NCBI GenBank assembly: GCA_947493215.1
Contig: CANLQE010000001.1
Coordinates: 1,302,001 to 1,366,000 of the forward strand
Direction: 5' to 3'
DNA from: an uncultured Sphingomonadaceae bacterium
Lineage (GTDB): Bacteria; Pseudomonadota; Alphaproteobacteria; Sphingomonadales; Sphingomonadaceae
Length of the DNA stretch: 64,000 nt
Shown: one piece after another, positions 1 through 9,002 of the stretch
How the letters are laid out: the number at the start of each line of letters is the position of its first letter
Position numbering within the stretch: position 1 is the stretch's first letter
The notes under the pieces: generated by a model
Databases searched by the model: none
What the model was told of the DNA's origin: nothing
What the model saw: the letters and a program-made list of their open reading frames with translations, nothing else
Made by a program: the position numbers and the translations under genes

Positions 1-1
1 G

Positions 2-1333
2 GGTCGCGTTACAGAAGAATCCTATCTGGCGGACGCCGATGCTTATACCGTCACATTTGCCAATAATGTGCGGTTGAATTTCAAACAGACAGATTTTGAT
101 GCGGACACTATTGGTGTCCGCGTGAGAGTGGGCAGCGGTTTCCTGTCCATGCCAAGGAAAAGCGAAGGGCTGCGCAGACTTGCGGAGAATCTTTTGAGTG
201 GGAGTGGTGTAGAGGGGCATAGTGCTGATGATCTACAGACGCTTTTTGCCGGAAAAAACGTTGGTGCGCGGGTTCGGCTGCGTCCCGACAACGATGCGCT
301 GGAGATTGTTGGCCGCACTGACCGGAATGATTTGTCCAACCAACTTAACCTGATGACCGCACATGTCGCTGCGCCAGCCTATCGCGAACAGACTGAGGCG
401 CGCTATCATGAGAAGATGAAAGCCTGGTATCCGACCCACAAGGCGACACCTATGACGGTCGCTGAAAAGGAATTGCCGCGGATGATCCGGTCTGGCGACC
501 CGCGCTATGGCTTCGCTGATTTGCAGGCCTTCCTGTCGCCCGAAATTCAAGATGTACGGGAGTGGATTGACCCGCAGCTGGAAAATGGGTTGATAGAAAT
601 AACCATCGTCGGCGATATTGATAGAGCAACCGCCATTGCCGAGGTAGCCAGGACATTCGGCGCCCTGCCAGAACGGGCCGATAGCAAGGGCGCGTTTCCC
701 GAGATGCGTGCTCTGGACTTCCCCGCGCCACCAGCCGAACCTTTTACATATTATCATCAGGGCAATTCTGATCAGGCTATGGTGCGGGTTTATTGGCCAG
801 CTCCCGATGCCTCGGATCCCAAAAATCCGCTCAGAATGCAGGTAATGCGCAGTATATTCCGTAACCGTTTGTCGAATGTTCTTCGGGAGGAAATGGGTGT
901 CACTTATTCTCCCGGTGCCGGGATGTTCGTGAGTAATTTATATGAGGATTATGGCTATATGTTTGCCAGCGTTACGGCGGCACCGGAAAAAGCTGATGAG
1001 GTCCATCAGGGCATCCTGCAAGTTGGAGATAAGCTGGCTCAGCAGACAGTGGACGAAGATGTTTTTCAGCGAGCGTTGAAACCGATCATAGATGACATTG
1101 ACAGCTCGCTTGAGAATAATGGCTATTGGATGAGTGTTCTGGGAGATGCGCAGACAAATGGCTATGGAATGAGCCGGCACCGGCTGCGTGAACGCGTTTT
1201 GCGTGAAATGACGGTTGAAGAGATAAATACTCTCGCGGCACAGATATTCGATTCAAAACGTGCGGTGGCGGCCTACATTCTTCCTGCTGTTCAAGATGAC
1301 GATAAGACTGAAATTGCAATAGTTGCGGATTGA
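2..1333 (+). CDS. M16 family metallopeptidase, C-terminal part (cut by window start)
   Basis: The open frame runs in from the window edge, so the start codon and N-terminal half are missing; 443 residues are visible. The sequence matches the C-terminal part of long pitrilysin-type (M16) zinc peptidases. One recognisable domain is at roughly residues 240-400, containing the stretch RNRLSNVLREEMGVTYSPGA, which is typical of M16C modules. The HxxEH zinc motif of the family lies in the N-terminal domain and is not visible here. These proteins are usually periplasmic and degrade peptides. The next gene is convergent and starts 10 bp beyond the stop, so this gene ends its transcription unit. Family assignment is firm; substrate is unknown. 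Confidence 0.85.
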   Translation, partial: GRVTEESYLADADAYTVTFANNVRLNFKQTDFDADTIGVRVRVGSGFLSMPRKSEGLRRLAENLLSGSGVEGHSADDLQTLFAGKNVGARVRLRPDNDALEIVGRTDRNDLSNQLNLMTAHVAAPAYREQTEARYHEKMKAWYPTHKATPMTVAEKELPRMIRSGDPRYGFADLQAFLSPEIQDVREWIDPQLENGLIEITIVGDIDRATAIAEVARTFGALPERADSKGAFPEMRALDFPAPPAEPFTYYHQGNSDQAMVRVYWPAPDASDPKNPLRMQVMRSIFRNRLSNVLREEMGVTYSPGAGMFVSNLYEDYGYMFASVTAAPEKADEVHQGILQVGDKLAQQTVDEDVFQRALKPIIDDIDSSLENNGYWMSVLGDAQTNGYGMSRHRLRERVLREMTVEEINTLAAQIFDSKRAVAAYILPAVQDDDKTEIAIVAD

Positions 1334-1342
1334 TACTGCTAT

Positions 1343-1978
1343 CTATTTTTGAAACAGGCTGATCCAAATTGCCGCAAAAAATGAACTTGTTCCTAGCAAC
1401 ACAAAGCTGTGCCAGATCGAATACCGGAATCTTTGTTCTTTGCGGCGGTAAAAGATCGTTCCGAAGGAATAGAAAAAGCCGCCAGCAAAGATCGCAACCA
1501 ACGCTGATAAAGGTAGGATCGAAGAAAAGTCCGGCAGGGCAACTATGCCAATCCACCCAAGGCCAAGGTAGGATGCTAAAGACCACCGCGGTTCAATCTG
1601 TTCCCCCAATATTTTAAAAAGCATAGCCGGAACTGAGAGAATCCAAACCGCAGCCAAAACAAAATATGCGGTTATGGTATCAACAAAAATAAGCAGCGGA
1701 GTAAATGTCCCGGCAATAAGGGCATAAATCGCAGCATGGTCTAGCCTCCGAAGGCCACTGCGCCAGTGATGCTGCGGCAGCATGTGATAGGATGCAGACG
1801 TGGTGAAAGATGCCGTCATGCAAAGCGCATAAATGCTGCAGGCCACGACCATAGGCGTGTCAAACCGCGCGGATGCATATAATATGAGGGTCAAGCACCC
1901 AATAATTGTCGCAGCCAGCCCAATTGCATGGACAGCACCATCGGCATATCGTTCTTGAATTAATGGACTAGGGAACAT
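1343..1978 (-). CDS. hemolysin III / PAQR-family membrane protein
   Basis: This is a 211-residue, strongly hydrophobic protein with about seven predicted membrane segments. The hallmark motif RLDHAAIYALIAGTFTP is in the middle, a histidine-bearing TSASYH segment lies before it, and IWHSFVLLGT lies near the C-terminus. The conserved His and Asp residues match the metal site proposed for PAQR proteins. The family is named for hemolysin III of Bacillus cereus, but most bacterial members are inner-membrane proteins of uncertain role, with proposed membrane-homeostasis functions. The ATG start is supported by the family N-terminus. It is convergent with the M16 gene and divergent from the alginate receptor gene. 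Confidence 0.85.
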   Translation of the reverse strand: MFPSPLIQERYADGAVHAIGLAATIIGCLTLILYASARFDTPMVVACSIYALCMTASFTTSASYHMLPQHHWRSGLRRLDHAAIYALIAGTFTPLLIFVDTITAYFVLAAVWILSVPAMLFKILGEQIEPRWSLASYLGLGWIGIVALPDFSSILPLSALVAIFAGGFFYSFGTIFYRRKEQRFRYSIWHSFVLLGTSSFFAAIWISLFQK

Positions 1979-2339
1979 TCAAGTATCTCTCAGTTGCACG
2001 TCAAAAAAACAGACCAATAGTGAAATACAAAATAATTGGCGAGCAATGCTTTCGACATCTGATCGCAAATCCTTCCCTGCTAACGTCCAAGCTTAGCTAT
2101 CGAGGGGCTTCATTTTTCGTTGGCGTGCGATGCAAAAAAACCACACTTTCGTGGATATTAATGCGCGCAAAATTCATTCGCCACCGAATGACAATGTTCT
2201 AAACATCTACAATCATGGTAAAAAATAGGTATGTATAATTGGTCTTCATAAATATTATATTTGGTATGTATGAAAGGTTGACAATTTAGTTTGGTCAGCC
2301 CAATTTCCCTATCAATAATAAAAATAAGGGAGAATCGGG
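1979..2339. other. 361-bp divergent intergenic region with receptor control region
   Basis: The half nearer the hemolysin III gene shows nothing recognisable; a possible 60-codon frame at 2020-2202 lacks a credible start or similarity. The AT-rich half next to the TonB receptor (2221-2339) holds two pairs of GGT-type direct repeats, a TTGACA hexamer at 2278-2283 and the ribosome binding site AAGGGAG at 2326-2332. Confidence 0.6.
2225..2284 (+). promoter_or_regulatory. candidate GntR operator (two pairs of 13-bp-spaced repeats) and promoter of receptor 1
   Basis: GGT-type half sites begin at 2228 and 2241, and again at 2263 and 2276. Each pair is exactly 13 bp apart, with 22 bp between the pairs. 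The first 19 bases (2225-2243) are identical to 5653-5671 upstream of the second receptor. The last 24 (2261-2284) differ by one base from 5667-5690. TTGACA at 2278-2283 overlaps the last half site and could be a -35 box; no clear -10 is visible. Binding by the nearby GntR protein is inference. Confidence 0.6.
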
Positions 2340-5300
2340 ATGTATCAGGATGGAATTCGACGCGCGTCGGGCGTTAGCAGAATGAATATGATGGCGGCGC
2401 TGCTCGGAAGCACCGCTATTATGATGTTGGCCAGTCCAGTTTATGCGCAAGATGCCGCTACACAAGAAACAGTGGACAGCGCAGACGATGATGTCATCAT
2501 CGTTTCCGGCATTCGCAGTTCTCTTGCCAGTGCGCTCGCCGAAAAACGCGAAGCGGACAGTCTTGTTGAAATCATCCAAGCTGAGGATATCGGTAAGCTA
2601 CCCGATCAAAACCTTGCCGAGGTTCTCGAAAACGTCACGGGCGTTCAGATCACCAGAACAGCTGGTGTCGGTACAGGGGTTCAAATTCGCGGTACGAGCG
2701 CCAACAGAACCGAAATTAATGGCGTTGGTACTGTGGGCTCTGGTATTGGCACCGACATCGGCGGAAATCAGACTTCCGGCCGTGGTGGCATAAGCTTTGA
2801 AGATGTAAATGCAGCGATTATCGCTGCTGTTGAAGTAACCAAAGCGCCGCAAGCAAAAACTACGGAAGGTTCGGTGGGTGGTACCGTCAATTTGCGCACT
2901 ATTCGCCCTCTTGATCTGACGGATCGCGTGCTGTCTTTCCGCGCTCAGGGGGAATATAGTGAGCTTTCAGATAGTATCACACCTAGATTTTCCGGTAGCT
3001 TTGGTGACAGTTGGTCGACCGGCATTGGTGAAATTGGAATTGTGATAAGCGGAAGCTATACCAAGCAAGAAGCAACGTCATTCCGTCCCCGTGTTGATCG
3101 TGACGGTGGCCTCGTTGAGAATCTTAACGCGGTCGTCATTAGAAACGAAGACACCGACGACAACGATGCCACGCCAGAAGTACCTGTAGTACAAGCTGTG
3201 GCGCCCGCTGCTCAAGCATTCGATTTTCTTGGCATTCAATTTCTGAATCAGGAGCTGGAGAATTTCGAGTATGAAACCATCAACTTTGCCGGTACTTTGG
3301 AATGGGCTCCGAGTGATAATTTGAAGCTCTATTTTGATGGATTCTATAATGATCAGGAGCGTAGACAAGATAGCTCAAGAATTCAGGGGTCTGGTGTTAG
3401 CAGTCTACGCGACGTTAGCGTGCCGGATACGTTTGAAACGGTTAATTTTGGTTCATTGGATGGTGTTGCTCTGGGTAGTATCGAGGCGGCACTCACCGGC
3501 ACAATTGAACCAAATCTAGCTGTCGATGATGATGATCCAAATCTGCGCTTCTCAAGTGATACAGGTGCGCGCCTTACCAAAAGTGAACTCTACAGAGTAG
3601 GTGCGGAATGGGAAAGTGGACGCTTGTCGGCTCGCGTCGAAGCGTCAAGGTCAAGTGCCAACACGTCCAATCCCAATTTAAGCACAACATTGAACTTCAT
3701 TAATCCGAATGTGCCGCTGGACGGCACCAGTAACGATAATGGCGTTCCATTTCGTTATGATCTTTCTGGTGGCGCGCTGGCATTTGGCATCAATTTTGAT
3801 TCACCAGTCGCACCAACGGTTGATCAGCTGCTGGATCCAAACAATATCGTATTGGATGCGATAACGGCAGGAAATAATAGAACCGAAAACTCGGAAACAG
3901 CGGCTCGTCTCGATCTGTCTCTCGATCTGGAAGATTTGACCGGCTTCTTTACCTCCTTTGACTGGGGCTATCGCTATAGCAAAACGTCCAGTGAATTTGA
4001 CCAGGTCAGGTCGACCTTTGGTACAAGCGCAATAGCAAATAGCCCTAATGGCGCTCTGTTCGCAGATCTTCTTGTTCCCGGTCCAAACAACTTTGATTCT
4101 GCAGATGGCAGAGAACTGGCTTTCCGTAATTTTCTTCTCATCGACCCGGATCGCGCTTTTTCTGATCCGGATGGAACGTTGGACATTCTGCAAGGGGCCC
4201 TGGCGACAACAAATGGTTCCATAAATGACCCTGTTTCCAATCCATCTGCTTTCTTTGAGATCGACGAAACAACCCACGCTGTATACGGGCAAGCAAATTT
4301 TGATTTCGGTCCAGTCCGCGGGAATATCGGACTACGTTATGTCAGTACGACTGTTAACTCGTTAGGTAATAACGTTGCCGGCGGTGTAGTTACACCGGTA
4401 GTCACACGTGGCAATTATGATCTATTTTTACCGCGCGTAAACCTGATTGCAGACGTGACCGATGATATAGTTCTTCGTGCAAGTTTCGGCGAAGATATTA
4501 ATCGTCCGAATTTTAACAACCTGTCGACCTCGGTCAACTTTCCGACCGGGCCGAACAATGCTGTTAATATTGGTAACCCGGACTTGGCACCAGAAACAGT
4601 CACGTCTTATGATGCCTCGATTGACTGGTATTTTGCACCTGCATCGGTGCTGAGTATCGGTGTTTTCCACAAGAGGCGTTCAAACTTGTTTGTCACTCAG
4701 TTGGAAGATGCGGCGCTGGATGGAAGTGGTTTTCGCGACATCACAGATCCGTGTGAAGGCGGCGGTATCTTCAATCCGCTCCCTGATCGCAATGTCTTGT
4801 CTAACATTCCCGGCAATGGATTATGTGTTCCCATCTTGACCAGAATTAACGACACGGGAAGCACGACACAAACCGGTATCGAAGTGGCAGTTCAATATGA
4901 TCTCTCGCAATTTGAGGATGCGCTCGGTTTTGCATCAGGCTTCGGTATTATAGCCAACTATACCTACCAGGATTCCAGTGGTGGTGACGCCGTCAACACC
5001 TCTGCGGGTCGTGGAACGGATGTTTTTAACGCGATCAACGGTATTTATGACGAAAATAATTTCGTTCCAGTTACCGCTGTTCAAGGCCTTCTGGACTTCT
5101 CTAAACATGCCTACAACGCCACTCTATACTATGAGAAATATGGTATTTCGGCCCGGGCGCGTTATACATGGCGTAGTTCATTCCGTACCCAAGACACAGC
5201 AGCCGGTGCCAGTCTGAATAGTACTTTGGGCTTCCCAGTTGTTACAGAATCAAGAGGACAGCTTAACGCCAGTATCACTTACGATGTGACCGATTATCTA

Positions 5301-5432
5301 AACATTGGGGTTGAAGGCGTTAACCTCACGAAGTCCAAAATTGAACAGTCTTGTGTTAATAGCGGTGCGCTGTTGTGCTTCCAAGGCCTACCGGACCGCA
5401 GGCTGACTTTCGGTGCGACCCTCAGCTTCTAA
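2340..5432 (+). CDS. TonB-dependent receptor 1 (Caulobacter-type), probable alginate oligosaccharide uptake
   Basis: This outer-membrane receptor has 1030 residues. Residues 1-36 form a signal peptide ending VYAQD. A TonB-box-like DDVIIVSGIRSS follows at about 48-59. The plug domain (about 65-190) contains IGKLPDQNLAEVLENVTGVQI and the RGTS motif, typical of the TIGR01782 group. The rest is a 22-strand barrel ending in the aromatic residue Phe (ATLSF). The start is the ATG behind AAGGGAG. It is paralogous to the next gene in signal peptide, leader and flanking sequence. In alginate loci such receptors bring oligomers across the outer membrane using TonB energy. The substrate is inferred from the neighbouring lyases; the receptor fold is certain. 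Confidence 0.9.
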   Translation: MYQDGIRRASGVSRMNMMAALLGSTAIMMLASPVYAQDAATQETVDSADDDVIIVSGIRSSLASALAEKREADSLVEIIQAEDIGKLPDQNLAEVLENVTGVQITRTAGVGTGVQIRGTSANRTEINGVGTVGSGIGTDIGGNQTSGRGGISFEDVNAAIIAAVEVTKAPQAKTTEGSVGGTVNLRTIRPLDLTDRVLSFRAQGEYSELSDSITPRFSGSFGDSWSTGIGEIGIVISGSYTKQEATSFRPRVDRDGGLVENLNAVVIRNEDTDDNDATPEVPVVQAVAPAAQAFDFLGIQFLNQELENFEYETINFAGTLEWAPSDNLKLYFDGFYNDQERRQDSSRIQGSGVSSLRDVSVPDTFETVNFGSLDGVALGSIEAALTGTIEPNLAVDDDDPNLRFSSDTGARLTKSELYRVGAEWESGRLSARVEASRSSANTSNPNLSTTLNFINPNVPLDGTSNDNGVPFRYDLSGGALAFGINFDSPVAPTVDQLLDPNNIVLDAITAGNNRTENSETAARLDLSLDLEDLTGFFTSFDWGYRYSKTSSEFDQVRSTFGTSAIANSPNGALFADLLVPGPNNFDSADGRELAFRNFLLIDPDRAFSDPDGTLDILQGALATTNGSINDPVSNPSAFFEIDETTHAVYGQANFDFGPVRGNIGLRYVSTTVNSLGNNVAGGVVTPVVTRGNYDLFLPRVNLIADVTDDIVLRASFGEDINRPNFNNLSTSVNFPTGPNNAVNIGNPDLAPETVTSYDASIDWYFAPASVLSIGVFHKRRSNLFVTQLEDAALDGSGFRDITDPCEGGGIFNPLPDRNVLSNIPGNGLCVPILTRINDTGSTTQTGIEVAVQYDLSQFEDALGFASGFGIIANYTYQDSSGGDAVNTSAGRGTDVFNAINGIYDENNFVPVTAVQGLLDFSKHAYNATLYYEKYGISARARYTWRSSFRTQDTAAGASLNSTLGFPVVTESRGQLNASITYDVTDYLNIGVEGVNLTKSKIEQSCVNSGALLCFQGLPDRRLTFGATLSF

Positions 5433-5568
5433 AGAAAAATTACAAAACGATTGTGGCGACGTACGTGTTCTAATCTCGGCCCTTATCTGCGGTCTGTTAC
5501 AAATAAGCGCAGATGTTTTCGAGTTTATGAATCTGTGATCGCCAGTTTTAAAGAGCTCCAACAGGGGG

Positions 5569-5602
5569 TTGGCGCGGTGGGAGCTTGAACCTACCGCGCC
5601 AA
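5569..5602 (+). terminator. hairpin after receptor 1, probable intrinsic terminator
   Basis: A 13-bp stem (5569-5581 with 5590-5602, one G-U pair) encloses the loop AGCTTGAA and is followed by a short TTTT. It ends the first receptor transcript about 140 bases after the stop codon. A hairpin with the same loop follows the second receptor. Confidence 0.65.
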
Positions 5603-5652
5603 TTTTAAGCAGTGAGCCGAAGCGCATATCAAAATTTCGAGAATAACATCAC

Positions 5653-5690
5653 ATAGGTATGTATAATTGGTATGTATAAAAGGTTGACAA
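5653..5690 (+). promoter_or_regulatory. candidate GntR operator (three 13-bp-spaced repeats) and promoter of receptor 2
   Basis: GGT half sites begin at 5656, 5669 and 5682, exactly 13 bp apart. The first two read GGTATGTATAA/GGTATGTATAAA; the third is GGTTGACAA, which contains TTGACA at 5684-5689, a plausible -35 box. It is a compact version of the array in front of receptor 1. Regulator assignment is inferred from the adjacent gntR gene. Confidence 0.6.
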
Positions 5691-5745
5691 ATTGATCAGA
5701 CCACGCCAGTTTTCTTACAAACATAATAATACAGGGAGAATAGGG

Positions 5746-8700
5746 ATGTTTCGAGACGGTTTTTTCCGTGGGTCAATGGCTAGTAAAATGAGCATTGGAT
5801 CTGCATTATTGGCCAGTACCGCTGTCACGGCGATTGCAAGTCCGGCGCTGGCGCAAGATAGCGCGGCTGCTGCTGAAGATGAAAACACCATTATCGTTTC
5901 GGGCATCCGCGCCACCATTCAAGAATCCATCGCAACCAAAAAAGAAGCGACGACAATCGTTGATGCTCTTTCATCGGAGGAAATTGGTGATCTGCCCGCG
6001 TTATCGATTGGTGAGGCTCTAGAGACGCTTACTGGCGCGGCGTCGCATCGTGAGCAAGGCGGCGCAACGGAGATTTCGATTCGTGGTCTCGGGCCGTTTT
6101 TAGGCTCCACGGTATTAAACGGCCGCGAAGCAACGAATGGCAGCGGAGATCGATCCGTTAACTTTAGCCAATTCCCGTCGGAATTGTTTAACAAGGTCGC
6201 CATCTATAAGACTCAAGAGGCAAGCTTCATTGAAGGCGGCGTCTCAGGGCAGATCAGCCTCGAAACTGTTCGCCCCATTGACTATGGAAAGCGTCGCTTT
6301 CAAGGTGACTTCAAACTCAATTATAATCCGGACAATAGCGACCTTAACATTCGCGAGCGCAATTTGGGCTATCGCGGTACTGTGAGCTATATTGATCAAT
6401 TCAACGTAGGCGATGGTGAGGTGGGCATTTCACTCGGCTATTCTCGCAACGTGACCACTAATCCGGAGCAAGAGGTTCGCTCCAGCAGTGGTTTTCGTGA
6501 CTGTCGTCTAGCACCGGCCTCATCAAATGAAGGTATTTTTGAGGACGACAACTGCGATGATGGTGGCAGCTCGGGTGGTGATCTACTTCTCGAAATAGAT
6601 CCCGCGACTGGAACGGCGCCCGACGCTGATACGCCATTTTTGTTTACAGCGAGCTCGCGCTCGTTCCGTCAAAATATCACGAATGACAATCGCGACTCCG
6701 TGTTCGCTGCCGTTCAATTAAAGCCAACGCCTGATGTAGATATCAACTTTGATTTCCAATATTCTGATCGGAAATTCACGGAGATTCGCAACGATCTCGT
6801 TTTTGCAGAAAATCGACGTGTTGATGCGCCGGATGTTCCTCTTTCTAGACGGCTCCCATTTGATTTGATCGTCACGCCTGCCGGTTCATTGCAACAATTT
6901 ACCAACGAGCAGCGGATTGAAACCAACAGCCAATATGCCGAGCGCCTTGAAGAATATTTTGGCGGGGGCATTTCTATCGATGTCCAGGCTACAAGCCGAT
7001 TGAAGCTGTCATTTGACGCTTCCTATTCGGATACAAGTCGACGTGAAAACATCATTCAAACACGCTTACAGTCCGATCGCGAAGATATTTTTGGCAACAC
7101 AGTGCCGGGGACAAATGCTGCCCTAGAACGCGGTACCGGTGGTGTGCAACGAGACCGAGTTGAAACAGCAACCTTCATTGGTCAAAATGGATCTCAGGGC
7201 TATAATTTCATCGTTCAGAACTTTGATGTAACCAATCCTGACCTATTTGCCGATGATGCGCGTACCCGTGTTGATTTGAACCAGTTCCGCAACAATGATA
7301 TTTTGGGCATACGGGGTGATGTCGGATATGAATTTGACGGTGGTTTGCTTTCCAGCATCGAAGCTGGGGTCCGCTATTCGGAGCTTGGCTTCGACAGTGT
7401 GCCGCGTTCACGTCTGCAAGAGACTTATTCCGACGACGCTTTATCGACTGCAAACCTAGCTTGTCGAAATAGCGCCTTTCCAGAGAATAACTTTCTGTCG
7501 TCAATCAGCGGCGGCAATGCGCTCGTAACGAACGTTGATGATGCTGGTAATGTAATTGCTCAAGGCACAGGCAATAGTTTCGCGACGTTTGACCCACTCT
7601 GTCTGGTGCAGCAATTGGAGGCAGCGGACCCTGGCGATATCGAATTTGACGAAAACGGGGTTCCCATCATCCCAGGACCGGGTGTCAGTATTTCCAATGT
7701 AGATGTTACGGAAAAAACGTGGGCTGGATATTTGCAGGCGAATTTCAGTGGTGACTTTGGAGACATGCCGGTTCGCGGTAATGTTGGTCTTCGCGTTGTG
7801 AACACCAAAGTTCGATCCGTTGGGTTGAGGCTTCCATTGGTTACGCAGGCTAATCCTGATGGTACGATAGATGTCATTAATGATCCGAATGCAACAGGAT
7901 TTGATGAGGTTGTTGGCGGAGGAAGTTACACTGAGTTTCTGCCTAGCTTTAATATTGTCGCCGAAGTGGCTCCAAATATTCAGGCGCGTGCCGCGGTTTA
8001 TCGCGCATTGTCACGGCCTGACCCTTCTAGTTTGGGATTTGGACGGGCTTTCGGCGGATTGCAGGACGATGATTCCACATCAATTGCAGATGCGATTGGT
8101 AACGCCACGGCGAGTGGTAACCCATTTACGCAGCCACTCCTATCATGGAACTTTGACGCTGCTGTGGAATGGTATCCCAACCCGGATACGATTCTGGCTG
8201 CGGGTGTCTACTACAAGAGATTCAATGGTGGGTTTGAAAATACAACCCGGGTTGAAGAATTTATTGTCGATGGACAGGCCTTGCAGACACTGGTGACGAC
8301 CCAGGATACTGTTGGAGATTCCAGCACAATTTATGGTTTTGAAGTGACGGCCACTCATCGTTTCAGTTATTTGCCAAAACCGCTAGACGGGCTTGGGTTC
8401 AAGTTAAGCTATAACTATGCGAGCTCAAATTTCGAATTTGAAGACGCGCAATTTGGCGCTTCTCAGGTCTTCGGTGCGAATGGAACGCTTGTCGATCGGG
8501 TTGGGATTGTCCCGCCCGCAGAAATCTTCGGATTGTCGAAACATGTGCTGTCCGCTCAACTTTATTACCAGATCGGGGGCTTCGATTTTCAAGGCGTCTA
8601 CAAATATCGTAGCAATTATTTCCAGCAATTTATCAGTACGCCCGGAAACCTGCGTTACATTGGCAATACCGGCGTGTTCGAAGCACGACTATCCTATAAA

Positions 8701-8844
8701 TTGACGGACAATATCAAGTTCACGATTGAGGGTATCAACCTGTTCAACGAGCCGCGTAACCAGTTCAACCCGACGTTGGAGAATATTTCGGAGGTCAATG
8801 TTTACGGCCCTCGCTACTTCGCTGGTGTTAAATTCAAATTTTAG
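5746..8844 (+). CDS. TonB-dependent receptor 2 (Caulobacter-type), probable alginate oligosaccharide uptake
   Basis: This outer-membrane receptor has 1032 residues. I take the ATG at 5746, not the upstream TTG at 5692, because the leader AGGGAGAATNGGGATG is shared with receptor 1 and the N-terminus aligns with it (MFRDGFFRGSMASKMSIGSA). A signal peptide ends PALAQD, followed by the TonB-box-like NTIIVSGIRAT, a plug with the RGLGPFLGST motif, and a barrel ending in VKFKF. The two receptors probably arose by duplication and then diverged strongly in the barrel, which suggests different oligomer preferences (for example M-rich against G-rich, or different lengths); that is inference. The gene has its own promoter and a matching downstream hairpin. 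Confidence 0.9.
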   Translation: MFRDGFFRGSMASKMSIGSALLASTAVTAIASPALAQDSAAAAEDENTIIVSGIRATIQESIATKKEATTIVDALSSEEIGDLPALSIGEALETLTGAASHREQGGATEISIRGLGPFLGSTVLNGREATNGSGDRSVNFSQFPSELFNKVAIYKTQEASFIEGGVSGQISLETVRPIDYGKRRFQGDFKLNYNPDNSDLNIRERNLGYRGTVSYIDQFNVGDGEVGISLGYSRNVTTNPEQEVRSSSGFRDCRLAPASSNEGIFEDDNCDDGGSSGGDLLLEIDPATGTAPDADTPFLFTASSRSFRQNITNDNRDSVFAAVQLKPTPDVDINFDFQYSDRKFTEIRNDLVFAENRRVDAPDVPLSRRLPFDLIVTPAGSLQQFTNEQRIETNSQYAERLEEYFGGGISIDVQATSRLKLSFDASYSDTSRRENIIQTRLQSDREDIFGNTVPGTNAALERGTGGVQRDRVETATFIGQNGSQGYNFIVQNFDVTNPDLFADDARTRVDLNQFRNNDILGIRGDVGYEFDGGLLSSIEAGVRYSELGFDSVPRSRLQETYSDDALSTANLACRNSAFPENNFLSSISGGNALVTNVDDAGNVIAQGTGNSFATFDPLCLVQQLEAADPGDIEFDENGVPIIPGPGVSISNVDVTEKTWAGYLQANFSGDFGDMPVRGNVGLRVVNTKVRSVGLRLPLVTQANPDGTIDVINDPNATGFDEVVGGGSYTEFLPSFNIVAEVAPNIQARAAVYRALSRPDPSSLGFGRAFGGLQDDDSTSIADAIGNATASGNPFTQPLLSWNFDAAVEWYPNPDTILAAGVYYKRFNGGFENTTRVEEFIVDGQALQTLVTTQDTVGDSSTIYGFEVTATHRFSYLPKPLDGLGFKLSYNYASSNFEFEDAQFGASQVFGANGTLVDRVGIVPPAEIFGLSKHVLSAQLYYQIGGFDFQGVYKYRSNYFQQFISTPGNLRYIGNTGVFEARLSYKLTDNIKFTIEGINLFNEPRNQFNPTLENISEVNVYGPRYFAGVKFKF

Positions 8845-8859
8845 GCTCCAAACGGGGAA

Positions 8860-8891
8860 CGGTGCGGTGGGAGCTTGAACCCACCGCACCG
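8860..8891 (+). terminator. hairpin after receptor 2, probable intrinsic terminator
   Basis: A perfect 12-bp stem (8860-8871 with 8880-8891) carries the loop AGCTTGAA, the same loop as the hairpin behind receptor 1. Only a short ATTT follows, so termination may be inefficient. Confidence 0.6.
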
Positions 8892-8916
8892 ATTTGAGGG
8901 AACGCGGTAATTCAAA

Positions 8917-8948
8917 CTGGTCGACAATTGGTATGGCTCTGGGGTAAG
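8917..8948 (+). promoter_or_regulatory. candidate GntR operator upstream of gntR (autoregulation)
   Basis: GGT half sites begin at 8919, 8930 and 8943. The last two (TTGGTAT and GGGGTAA) keep the 13-bp pitch seen at the other sites of the locus; the first pair is 11 bp apart. The site is 55-85 bases upstream of the gntR start, as expected for autoregulation. It is weaker than the other arrays. Confidence 0.4.
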
Positions 8949-9002
8949 CAACTGTAGATAGCGGAAAATGTTTTGATTCTATAAAGAGGATTTCACCAAC
9001 GT

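Larger units (their letters stand above)
5433..5745. other. 313-bp spacer between the two TonB receptor genes
   Basis: Read left to right, the spacer holds unremarkable sequence, the 5569-5602 hairpin, the three-repeat operator (5653-5690) and the ribosome binding site AGGGAG about 10 bases before the ATG at 5746. No gene is visible. Confidence 0.6.

Noticed and set aside
233-757. 174-codon frame antisense to the M16 peptidase
   Set aside because: It lies fully inside the peptidase gene on the other strand, has no similarity that I recognise and no credible ribosome site; it is a shadow frame.
2020-2202. 60-codon frame between hemolysin III and receptor 1
   Set aside because: No ribosome binding site, no recognisable sequence, and the region is AT-rich regulatory DNA.
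2278-2283. TTGACA as a standard sigma-70 -35 box of receptor 1
   Set aside because: The hexamer coincides with the last repeat unit and no convincing -10 lies 16-18 bases downstream, so I list it only as a possible promoter within the operator feature.
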